Source of the DNA: Bacteroidales bacterium
GTDB lineage: Bacteria; Bacteroidota; Bacteroidia; Bacteroidales; VadinHA17
Assembly: GCA_025455535.1 (NCBI GenBank)
Contig: JALOMM010000083.1
Coordinates: forward strand, 1 to 6,527
Direction: 5' to 3'
DNA: 6,527 bases
Both the position numbers and the translations under genes were made by a program. This document shows, one piece after another, positions 1 to 5,940 of the stretch (positions within the stretch are counted from its first letter, which is position 1; the number at the start of each line of letters is the position of its first letter). The notes beneath the pieces are model-generated. The model did no database searches. It saw nothing but the letters and a program-made list of their open reading frames with translations, and was not told the origin of the DNA.

Positions 1-1334
1 AATTGTGTTGGGTCATCTTTCATAAACGACTCATGCATGAACCCGGTGCCGGCATGAGTGCTTTTCAGCATCTTGAGCGATGCCACGACATCATAGTCGC
101 TATTTGCCGTCAGGGCCTTCACCGTGATGGCGATAGGCCAGATGCGGTTGATGCCAGTATGGGGGCTCCCGACACCGTGCCCCATTATTCCGGAGAAATA
201 GTAAGGGTTGCTACTGCTCAGGACAAAGCTCCTTGTCCTGAGGTAAAGCGGATCACTCCGGTCAATAGTGCCCAGATAAGGCATTGAGAGCAGGCTCGGG
301 ACATTGGCGTCGTCCATGAAATGATAATTGTGATATCCGTCGGTCTCATACGGGATGATCTCGCCGTGCTGCGGATGTGTCGCCCTGGCATATTTTGTCA
401 GCGCTGCATCAACCTCATCTGCCAGTTTTATCGCATCACTGCTCAGGCTTCCGTCCTTCAGGACAGTGTCAGCTATCTCTGCAATCTGCCTCAGCGACCT
501 GACTGCAAAATAGTTTGAGGGGATGAGAAACGGCCATGTGGTTGCATCATCTGACGGCCTGAAGATGGAAACGATGAGGCCCACGGGCACTATGGGATTG
601 CCGTATCCGGCTCCGGCCACTGTGTCTGTCTGCCATCCGGTCACTCTCTGGAACTTGTAAGGCCCCGGACCATCCTTGCGCTGCTGCTCCCTGAAGGTGC
701 GTATGACAACCCTCATCGCCTCAGTCCATGAGGCATCAAAGACAGAGGTGTCACCCGTGGCCTTCCAGTAGCCGTGTGCCAGCCTTACGGGATAACAGAG
801 CGAATCAATCTCCCATTTTCTTTCATGAAGCTCAGGCTTCATCTCAGTGAGGTCATTCATCCATTCACTCTGGCCGGGACCGTCATTGAAGGCATTGGCA
901 TACGGATCAATGTGTATGCACTTCACCTGCCTGTTAATCACACCGGCTATAAGATCTTTCAGTTTGCCGTCTGATGCTGTCAGCGAGATATATGGCCACA
1001 CCTGTGCCGTTGAATCGCGGAGCCACATGGCGTGAATATCTCCCGTGATGACAAAAGTGTCAGGCCTGCCCTCTTTTTCTGAGAAGTTGACGGTGGTGTC
1101 GAGTGTGTTGGGAAAACAGTTTTCGAACAGCCATGCCAGCTCTGTGTCACCCAGATATGACTTTACCTCTTTTATCGTATCTTCAACCGCCCTGCTCTGG
1201 AATTTCCGCTGCTTTGCGGGCGGCCTGTTGGAAATCCATTTCTCCTGCCTTAACCCGGCAAAGGCGGGTATGCCTGCTGTGACTGCTGCTCCTGCCACAA
1301 TACTGTTTCTGATAAACCTGCGTCGTGATGCCAT
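1..1334 (-). CDS. Tat-exported GH125 exo-alpha-1,6-mannosidase (3' end cut by window edge)
   Basis: The minus-strand frame is open from the ATG at 1334 to the left edge (444 codons), so the C-terminus is missing, probably a few dozen residues. The N-terminus is a twin-arginine signal: SRRRFIRN at residues 3-10, a hydrophobic stretch, and a likely cleavage site after AFA (24-26). The mature part shows GH125 hallmarks: GDIHAMWLRDS (98-108), FRPSDDA (258-264) and HAGTGFMHESF near 427-437. GH125 enzymes are inverting, metal-independent exo-alpha-1,6-mannosidases acting on N-glycan or mannan fragments. From memory, the Clostridium perfringens enzyme uses Asp220 as acid and Glu393 as base; Asp262 and Glu435 here lie at the same relative offset (+42), so they are the likely catalytic pair. 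The gene starts 6 bp after the upstream lipoprotein gene stops, so the two are probably cotranscribed. The family call is strong; the natural substrate is inferred. Confidence 0.93.
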   Translation of the reverse strand, partial: MASRRRFIRNSIVAGAAVTAGIPAFAGLRQEKWISNRPPAKQRKFQSRAVEDTIKEVKSYLGDTELAWLFENCFPNTLDTTVNFSEKEGRPDTFVITGDIHAMWLRDSTAQVWPYISLTASDGKLKDLIAGVINRQVKCIHIDPYANAFNDGPGQSEWMNDLTEMKPELHERKWEIDSLCYPVRLAHGYWKATGDTSVFDASWTEAMRVVIRTFREQQRKDGPGPYKFQRVTGWQTDTVAGAGYGNPIVPVGLIVSIFRPSDDATTWPFLIPSNYFAVRSLRQIAEIADTVLKDGSLSSDAIKLADEVDAALTKYARATHPQHGEIIPYETDGYHNYHFMDDANVPSLLSMPYLGTIDRSDPLYLRTRSFVLSSSNPYYFSGIMGHGVGSPHTGINRIWPIAITVKALTANSDYDVVASLKMLKSTHAGTGFMHESFMKDDPTQ

Positions 1335-1340
1335 ATATTC

Positions 1341-3140
1341 TTATTTCTTTACGCCTGGCTTGTTCCTGAGAGACACGTCCTTGACAAACATCTTACCCAG
1401 ATCCCAGTCCTGCTCAAGTTCCCAGTTAATTTTAACATCCATCTCTCCGTTGTAATAAGTCACAGGCTCGGGGCCTCTTCTCAGGTTGAAGTCTCCTGTT
1501 GTCCAGGTGCCGTTACCGTCGAGATCGTAAATCGCCTTGAGCCTGTAGCGTCCCTTGTCAAGCAGCCCGAACCTGACCGTTCCGGGGCTTTTCAATGCAA
1601 TCTCCCTTACCACCCTGTCTTTTTCGGCCACCAGCTGTATGATGACCGCACCCTCGTATCCGGTAAGATTTGCCGTAACACTTCCGTAGTCTTCTTCTGT
1701 GGCCACAGTAATCCTGTAGTTAACCGAGTCGGTCACATGACCGTAGATATCGGCAAATGACCCGCCAAGGCAGACAAGGGAGTAGCTTGCCCCCGGTTTC
1801 AGAGGTGTTGTCATCCGCAACCGCCTGATGTCCGAGCTGTCTTTCGCGAAAACAGGGATTAGCCTGGTCTGTACTGAGTCAATGATCTCTGTCAGGGTGA
1901 TTTTCGAGGTATCAGAATCGCCCAGGGGGGTGCCGGAGATAAAGAGCGGCACCGTGCCCGGCCTGATCTTACCGGCAAGGTTTGTGTTCAGTACCAGGGC
2001 GGGCTTCCTTCCGGTGCCGCCTCTTGGTACCGGTGGTTTGACGAACCTCATATTTACCGTATCGGTACGCTGAATGATCACTCCCGTGCTGTCTGTGAAG
2101 GGAAAAGTCACGTATGCCTCGATAAGATCGAGGTCATAAACGGCAGGGTCTGTTATCCATACCATAAAAGTGTCGCGCCTGGCATTTGTCTGCATGAACC
2201 ACGATTCCTCAGGAATTGCATTAAAAGTCACAGAGAACTGCGCCGAATCAGACGGAAGGGCAAGGCCAAACCCGAGCCCGCCGGCACTCTTGCGCTCAGT
2301 GAACTTCAGATATTGCTTCTTCGACTCAGGTACGAAAGCATAAAGACGATGGGTACCGAATGTAAAGATGTCGGGCTTTGTCGTCTCCGTTGCTGACGGT
2401 GGCCTGTACTTCAATGTGTCGGGTACAACGGCAAAATTATCTTCAGGGGTGATCTCGAGGATCGAATCGCAATAAGCAAATGTCTCATCGTCAAGATCAT
2501 ATAGCCTGTTGCCGTTCAGGTCTTTAACGGCATACAGCATGTAACGCCCAGGCTTTATGTTGCTTATCAGAAAACCTCCCGAGGGGTCGGGCCTGGAGAT
2601 ATATGCCGGAAGAACCTTGCGGGGAGCCGTATCCGACATGTTCGAGTACATCATGACCATTATCTCTTCTGCCGCCTCAAGATCAGAGGCATTGAACACG
2701 TTCCCTGTCAGCGACAGTGAATCAAGGACCGGACCGGTTGAAAAGACATACTGGTAGTTGTTGATGGGATTGTTTTCATTATTGTCACGGATGGCATCCT
2801 GAAAATAAAATGTGTATGTGGTGCTGTCGGCCAGCTCATCCTCCCATTCTACAACCAGGCTCTTTCCCTTAAGCCGCACCTCCGGCTTGTTTTTCATCGG
2901 AGGGGAAACCATGAACTTGTCATTGATCTTGTCAAGAATGACATATTCATCAAATGTCACTGAGAAGGTCTTGCCGGTGAACATTACGGTTCCGTTTTCA
3001 GGCACGCTTTTGAGTATCACCGGCGGATCTTCATCCTTCGGCCCTCCTGATGGAGAGCTGATCTTGGCACATGATGCGATGAGCAGTATGGCCGAAAGGG
3101 CAAAAGCCCGGCTGCCTGTTATGTATCTCAGGTAATCCAT
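1341..3140 (-). CDS. Ig-like (Big_5) domain lipoprotein, function unknown
   Basis: A 599-residue protein with a lipoprotein signal peptide: a short basic N-terminus, a hydrophobic run (about 12-22) and lipobox IASC with Cys24 as the predicted lipidated residue. After a Ser/Pro/Gly linker, residues about 36-135 resemble the SbsA-type bacterial Ig-like domain (Big_5), with DPP, SVPENGT and VTFDEYV. The rest looks like beta-sandwich modules. Two segments match each other: 193-218 and 525-550, both GRYxLxA followed by D-L-(N/D)-G-N, resembling transthyretin-like folds with a Ca-binding-type loop. Many Asp/Thr-rich strands fit a secreted, envelope-anchored protein. It is first in a unit with the GH125 gene and diverges from lgt, whose product would lipidate Cys24. 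Such proteins are common in Bacteroidota and I know of no assigned role. The start is the only ATG giving a proper signal peptide. Confidence 0.85.
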   Translation of the reverse strand: MDYLRYITGSRAFALSAILLIASCAKISSPSGGPKDEDPPVILKSVPENGTVMFTGKTFSVTFDEYVILDKINDKFMVSPPMKNKPEVRLKGKSLVVEWEDELADSTTYTFYFQDAIRDNNENNPINNYQYVFSTGPVLDSLSLTGNVFNASDLEAAEEIMVMMYSNMSDTAPRKVLPAYISRPDPSGGFLISNIKPGRYMLYAVKDLNGNRLYDLDDETFAYCDSILEITPEDNFAVVPDTLKYRPPSATETTKPDIFTFGTHRLYAFVPESKKQYLKFTERKSAGGLGFGLALPSDSAQFSVTFNAIPEESWFMQTNARRDTFMVWITDPAVYDLDLIEAYVTFPFTDSTGVIIQRTDTVNMRFVKPPVPRGGTGRKPALVLNTNLAGKIRPGTVPLFISGTPLGDSDTSKITLTEIIDSVQTRLIPVFAKDSSDIRRLRMTTPLKPGASYSLVCLGGSFADIYGHVTDSVNYRITVATEEDYGSVTANLTGYEGAVIIQLVAEKDRVVREIALKSPGTVRFGLLDKGRYRLKAIYDLDGNGTWTTGDFNLRRGPEPVTYYNGEMDVKINWELEQDWDLGKMFVKDVSLRNKPGVKK

Positions 3141-3146
3141 TGTTTA

Positions 3147-3154
3147 CAAACTTA
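3147..3154 (-). promoter_or_regulatory. Possible -7 element for the lipoprotein-GH125 unit
   Basis: On the minus strand this reads TAAGTTTG, an exact match to the Bacteroidota -7 consensus TAnnTTTG. It lies only 6 bp before the lipoprotein ATG, so a transcript from it would have almost no leader, and no good -33 TTTG is visible at the usual distance. It may be a chance match in AT-rich DNA. Confidence 0.25.
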
Positions 3155-3179
3155 CATCAAATTTTGTTACGTAAATTAT

Positions 3180-3190
3180 TGACGCCGTCA
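3180..3190. repeat. 11-bp inverted repeat in the divergent lipoprotein/lgt intergenic region
   Basis: TGACG-C-CGTCA is a perfect 5-bp-arm inverted repeat about midway between the two divergent starts (3140 and 3241). An 8-bp palindrome TTACGTAA lies nearby at 3167-3174. The position suits a regulator site serving both directions, but both repeats are short and no regulator is indicated. Nothing else is evident in this 100-bp gap beyond possible -7 elements. Confidence 0.25.
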
Positions 3191-3213
3191 CACTCTCCCG
3201 TCTCTTTTTTACT

Positions 3214-3221
3214 TAATTTTG
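3214..3221 (+). promoter_or_regulatory. Possible -7 element for lgt
   Basis: TAATTTTG matches the Bacteroidota -7 consensus TAnnTTTG and lies 19 bp before the lgt ATG, implying a leader of roughly 15 bases. No TTTG is seen at the expected -33 distance (the sequence there is C-rich), so support rests on the -7 element and its position alone. No Shine-Dalgarno is visible before lgt, which is common in this phylum. Confidence 0.35.
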
Positions 3222-3240
3222 AGCATCAAACAGACTACAG

Positions 3241-4044
3241 ATGACACTTCAGATCATTCCATGGAATGTTGATCCCGAGATTTTCAGGATAGGCAGCTTC
3301 GCAGTAAGGTGGTACGGCCTTTTATTTGCATCAGGGTTTGTATTCGGCTACTACATCATGAAAAAGATCTTCGTCAATGAAGGTCTTGGCGAAAACACAC
3401 TTGACCGGCTCACGGTATATGTTGCCATTGGCACAATAGTGGGAGCAAGGCTGGGTCACTGCTTCTTCTATGAACCTGCATACTACCTTGCCCATCCGGG
3501 GGAGATACTGAAGGTATGGCATGGCGGACTCGCAAGCCACGGCGCTGCAATAGGTATACTTATTGCCCTTTGGTTCTTCGTCAGAAAAGAACGAAAACCA
3601 TATATGTGGTCTATTGACCGTTTGGTCATTGTCGTAGCCCTGGCCGGAGCACTGATACGGCTGGGCAACCTGATGAACTCGGAAATATACGGTGTTGAAA
3701 CCACTCTGCCATGGGGATTTGTCTTCCTGCGCAACGGGGAGAACGCACCTAAGCACCCGACACAGATATATGAGGCACTGGCCTACCTTGCAACATTTGT
3801 GATTCTCCTGCGGATATACTGGAATAAAAAGGGAAAACAGCGTACGGGACTGTTGTTCGGGCTGTTTCTGATATTTGTGTTCGCCTTCCGCTTCTTTGTG
3901 GAGTATGTCAAGGAAGACCAGGTGGCATTTGAATCAGCGATGAAGCTTAACATGGGTCAGATACTGAGTATCCCGTTTGTTGTCGCCGGAATAGTTATTC
4001 TAATCTGGTCTCTCAGGAAACCGGTACCGGCAGCAAGAAAATAA
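3241..4044 (+). CDS. lgt: Phosphatidylglycerol:prolipoprotein diacylglyceryl transferase
   Basis: Lgt is the inner-membrane enzyme that transfers diacylglycerol from phosphatidylglycerol to the lipobox Cys of prolipoproteins, the first step of lipoprotein maturation. The 267-residue protein has about seven hydrophobic segments (near 18-40, 57-78, 98-115, 126-142, 176-193, 202-220, 238-257). The family signature appears as RLGNLMNSEIYG at 140-151, with Arg140 matching E. coli Arg143. GGLASHGA carries His100 (E. coli His103), GARLGH sits at 68-73, and FRFFVEYVKEDQ carries Arg217 (E. coli Arg239). Length is normal for the family, and the ATG start gives the usual short N-terminus (IPWNVDPEIFRIG). 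It diverges from a predicted lipoprotein gene, a potential substrate, though Lgt serves all lipoproteins. It converges with the tetR gene and is probably monocistronic. Confidence 0.97.
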   Translation: MTLQIIPWNVDPEIFRIGSFAVRWYGLLFASGFVFGYYIMKKIFVNEGLGENTLDRLTVYVAIGTIVGARLGHCFFYEPAYYLAHPGEILKVWHGGLASHGAAIGILIALWFFVRKERKPYMWSIDRLVIVVALAGALIRLGNLMNSEIYGVETTLPWGFVFLRNGENAPKHPTQIYEALAYLATFVILLRIYWNKKGKQRTGLLFGLFLIFVFAFRFFVEYVKEDQVAFESAMKLNMGQILSIPFVVAGIVILIWSLRKPVPAARK

Positions 4045-4061
4045 AGAGGCTACGGCCTCTT
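4044..4061 (-). terminator. Hairpin terminator at the lgt/tetR convergence, overlapping the tetR stop codon
   Basis: A perfect 7-bp stem, AAGAGGC (4044-4050) and GCCTCTT (4055-4061), encloses a 4-base loop. On the minus strand it is followed by TATTTTCTT, a good U-tract, so it should terminate tetR transcription even though its first arm and loop include the last codons and stop codon (4052-4050) of tetR. On the plus strand the loop is TACG closed by C-G, an RNA tetraloop of the very stable UNCG class. There is no T-run after it on that side, so termination of lgt would be weaker or would depend on other factors. Confidence 0.65.
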
Positions 4062-4637
4062 GTTGATCCCGTCAAAAATAAGGTTCAGGATTGCATTCAG
4101 GCGACTGTTAATGTCTAACTCACGCTTGCGCCAGAACAGCGGAACCTCCATACCTTTCAGCATTGTCTGTATCGCCAGGGCAGTGTACTCGCTGTCCCCC
4201 ACATCAAAGATGCCCCTCCTGTTCCCCAGATAGAGAAGAAGACGAAGGATCGCCAGCTCCTCACGGTCATACCTGGCCCTTATCTTTTCAATGAACTCGT
4301 AATGATCAAGATTCTTGTCAAATACGGCATTATAGTAGTTCGATAGCTTCTCGAAAGCCCTCATCCTTACAAATATGTAGTTGCGGAGCTTGTCAGGCGG
4401 CGAGTCAGCCTCCTTCATGGCTGCCCTCAGCTGCGACCTGAGCTGATTGGCTTCATAAAGCACAACCGCCTCGAATATCTCCTCCTTGCTTCCGAAATAA
4501 TAGTAGATCGAACTCTTCCCCTTTTTCAGCGCCCTGGATATCTCCTCCATGGTGGTCTTCCTGAAACCGTAATGGCTGAATATCCTGCTGGCCGTCAGGA
4601 TGATCTTTGTCCTGTATTCTTCCTTGTTGATCATCAA
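4050..4637 (-). CDS. TetR/AcrR-family transcriptional regulator
   Basis: A 195-residue protein with a typical TetR N-terminal DNA-binding domain at residues about 8-55. It contains ILTASRIFSHYGFRKTTMEEIS, then the turn and recognition helix ALKKGKSSIYYYFGSKEEIFE, where the YYYFGSKEE block (45-53) is the family hallmark. The remaining 140 residues are helical and variable, as expected for the ligand-binding and dimerisation domain, and the effector cannot be read from them. Two adjacent ATG codons (4637 and 4634) are possible starts; the first is given. The gene diverges from mtnA across a 162-bp region holding two inverted repeats. That arrangement is typical of a local repressor controlling itself and its neighbour, so it may regulate mtnA and the aldolase gene. 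This regulatory link is inference. The gene ends tail-to-tail with lgt. Confidence 0.92.
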   Translation of the reverse strand: MMINKEEYRTKIILTASRIFSHYGFRKTTMEEISRALKKGKSSIYYYFGSKEEIFEAVVLYEANQLRSQLRAAMKEADSPPDKLRNYIFVRMRAFEKLSNYYNAVFDKNLDHYEFIEKIRARYDREELAILRLLLYLGNRRGIFDVGDSEYTALAIQTMLKGMEVPLFWRKRELDINSRLNAILNLIFDGINKRP

Positions 4638-4650
4638 ATCTAAACTTATG

Positions 4651-4658
4651 CAAAGATA
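4651..4658 (-). promoter_or_regulatory. Possible -7 element for tetR
   Basis: On the minus strand this reads TATCTTTG, an exact TAnnTTTG match, 13 bp before the tetR start. A transcript would have a leader of about 10 bases. A weak -33 candidate (TTGG, 4686-4683) lies about 24 bp further upstream, somewhat far. The assignment rests on the -7 match and its position. Confidence 0.4.
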
Positions 4659-4700
4659 ATCAATTATATCGAATTATGTAGACCAATCGGGTCGGAAATT

Positions 4701-4715
4701 CGAAAAGACTTTTCG
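4701..4715. promoter_or_regulatory. Operator-like 15-bp inverted repeat between tetR and mtnA
   Basis: CGAAAAG-A-CTTTTCG is a perfect inverted repeat with 7-bp arms around a single central base. It lies near the middle of the divergent control region, upstream of both predicted promoters. Its size and symmetry fit a site bound by a TetR dimer, and the adjacent TetR gene is the obvious candidate. No T-run follows it, and it lies upstream of both starts, so a terminator is unlikely. Confidence 0.45.
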
Positions 4716-4733
4716 GGGAAATATGTGGAAGGA

Positions 4734-4750
4734 CTGATTGTCATAATCAG
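4734..4750. promoter_or_regulatory. Second operator-like inverted repeat overlapping the mtnA -33 region
   Basis: CTGATT (4734-4739) and AATCAG (4745-4750) form 6-bp arms around a 5-base spacer, 17 bp in all. It overlaps the TTG proposed as the -33 element of the mtnA promoter, where bound protein would block RNA polymerase. Its sequence is unrelated to the 4701-4715 repeat, so at most one is likely to be the main site of the neighbouring TetR protein. Confidence 0.35.
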
Positions 4751-4770
4751 GTTAATTATTTATAATTTTG
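4738..4770 (+). promoter_or_regulatory. Predicted promoter of mtnA-aldolase operon
   Basis: TTG at 4738-4740 and TAATTTTG at 4763-4770 resemble the Bacteroidota -33 (TTTG) and -7 (TAnnTTTG) elements, separated by 22 bp. Transcription would begin near 4774-4777. That leaves about 25 bases before the ATG at 4800 but only about 10 before the GTG at 4785, which favours the ATG as the mtnA start. Confidence 0.5.
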
Positions 4771-4799
4771 TGAATTAATTTTCTGTGAGAGCTTTTTTG

Positions 4800-5936
4800 A
4801 TGAAGGTTGGGGAAAAGGAATTCAGAAGTATCTGGCAGGATGAGAGTGATCCGGCGACGGTCAATGTCATTGATCAGAGGAGGCTGCCATTCTCTTTTGA
4901 AGTATTGCCCCTCAGGAGCGTGAGCGATGTGTGCATGGCCATAAGCTGCATGGCAGTGCGTGGGGCGCCGCTGATAGGGGCAGCAGCAGCATGGGGAGTA
5001 TGGTTCTCATTTCTTGAACACAAAGGCGATAAGAATATTTTCGGAGGCATTATGAAAGATGCCGCCAGGCTGAAGGGAGCCCGCCCCACTGCGGTAAACC
5101 TGGCCTGGGCCGTAGACCGGATGACAGAGGTATATGAAAAAACCGCTTCAGGAGAGGCCCTGCATGCAGCTGCAGCAGGACTGTGCGACGAGGAGGCTGA
5201 GAGGAGCAAAAGGATCGGTGAGTATGGCCTTGGGCTGATCGAAGAGATAAGCAGCAGGAAGGGTGGGCTGCCCGTAAACATCCTCACCCATTGCAATGCC
5301 GGCTGGCTGGCATGTGTCGATTACGGCACGGCCCTGGCGCCTGTCTATCTCGCCCACGACAAAGGATTAAGGGTACACGTATGGGTCGATGAGACCCGCC
5401 CCAGGAATCAGGGCGGCAGGCTGACGGCATGGGAGCTCTCAAACCACGGCGTGCCGTGCACGCTGGTGACCGACAATGCCGGGGGACATCTGATGCAGAC
5501 CGGCATGGTCGATATCGTAATTGTCGGCTGCGACAGGGCAACGGCGTCAGGAGACGTGGCCAACAAGATAGGTACTTACCTCAAGGCGCTGGCGGCGCAT
5601 GACAATGGCATACCGTTTTATTCGGCATTCCCGGTCTCGACATTTGACATGACCATCGACAGCCCGGGGCAGATAATGATTGAAGAACGCGACGGCGACG
5701 AGGTGAGGAAGACAGACGGGCTCGCGGTAAACAATTCAGGCAAGCGTCTACCCGCAGAGACGTTGCATGCAACGTCTCCTCAGGCGGATATACAATCGGT
5801 TTATATTTGTCAACCCGGTATCCCTGTTTCAAATTACGGTTTTGACGTGACCCCTGCACGGCTGATAACCGGACTGATAACCGACCGGGGCGTCTGCGCA
5901 GCAAACAAGGAATCAATTAAAAAAATTCTATCATAA
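4800..5936 (+). CDS. mtnA: S-methyl-5-thioribose-1-phosphate isomerase
   Basis: MtnA converts 5-methylthioribose-1-phosphate to 5-methylthioribulose-1-phosphate in salvage of methylthioadenosine, a by-product of polyamine and SAM metabolism. The cytosolic protein belongs to the eIF2B-alpha-like isomerase family. Visible motifs are VRGAPLIGAAAAWG, RPTAVNLAWAV, THCNAGW with catalytic Cys165, VDETRPRNQG, and GCDRATASGDVANKIGTY with catalytic Asp245, ending in FDVTPARLITGLITDRGVC. Both catalytic residues match those known in Bacillus subtilis MtnA (Cys160, Asp240). The ATG at 4800 (378 residues) gives the typical start MKVGEKEFRSIW; an in-frame GTG at 4785 would add five residues and sits very close to the predicted promoter. 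An apparent insertion of about 15 residues (codons at 5745-5789) containing a palindrome precedes the C-terminal motif. The aldolase gene follows after 4 bp. Closely related isomerases of 5-deoxyribose-1-phosphate cannot be excluded. Confidence 0.93.
   Translation: MKVGEKEFRSIWQDESDPATVNVIDQRRLPFSFEVLPLRSVSDVCMAISCMAVRGAPLIGAAAAWGVWFSFLEHKGDKNIFGGIMKDAARLKGARPTAVNLAWAVDRMTEVYEKTASGEALHAAAAGLCDEEAERSKRIGEYGLGLIEEISSRKGGLPVNILTHCNAGWLACVDYGTALAPVYLAHDKGLRVHVWVDETRPRNQGGRLTAWELSNHGVPCTLVTDNAGGHLMQTGMVDIVIVGCDRATASGDVANKIGTYLKALAAHDNGIPFYSAFPVSTFDMTIDSPGQIMIEERDGDEVRKTDGLAVNNSGKRLPAETLHATSPQADIQSVYICQPGIPVSNYGFDVTPARLITGLITDRGVCAANKESIKKILS
5757..5778. repeat. Perfect 22-bp palindrome inside mtnA (REP-like)
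   Basis: The sequence is GAGACGTTGCA followed directly by its exact reverse complement. CCGC at 5752-5755 and GCGG at 5784-5787 can extend the stem beyond an internal loop. It lies within the mtnA reading frame and encodes ETLHATS plus the first base of the next Pro codon. The surrounding codons (5745-5789, 15 in all) have no counterpart in the MtnA sequences I can recall, so this looks like an in-frame insertion of a palindromic element. I recall similar GAGACG...CGTCTC palindromes as dispersed repeats in Bacteroidota and cyanobacteria, but cannot verify this here. Confidence 0.8.
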
Positions 5937-5940
5937 CCAT

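Noticed and set aside
1045..1455. Plus-strand open frame of 136 residues
   Set aside because: It overlaps the well-supported GH125 and lipoprotein genes on the other strand, spans their junction, and has Ser/Leu-rich composition typical of antisense shadows.
3331..3756. Minus-strand open frame of 141 residues inside lgt
   Set aside because: It is fully antisense to lgt, whose catalytic motifs are intact, and has no plausible domain or start context.
4021..4030. 10-bp palindrome CCGGTACCGG near the end of lgt
   Set aside because: It is inside the coding sequence (codons for Pro-Val-Pro), short, and part of it recurs by chance at GGTACCGG near 2026. There is no reason to call it a site.
4752..4778. 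TTAATT...AATTAA inverted repeat around the mtnA -7 element
   Set aside because: The arms are only A/T with a 15-base spacer, which is easily chance in such AT-rich promoter DNA.
4638..4799. Possible SAM or other riboswitch upstream of mtnA
   Set aside because: The predicted leader before mtnA is only about 25 bases, and there is no GC-rich multi-stem structure or terminator-like hairpin just before the gene.
5581..5916. A minus-strand open frame antisense to mtnA that also reads through the palindrome as ETLHATS
   Set aside because: It lies entirely within mtnA, has a basic, Arg/Pro-rich low-complexity composition and no recognisable motif. The shared peptide is just a result of the palindrome reading the same on both strands.
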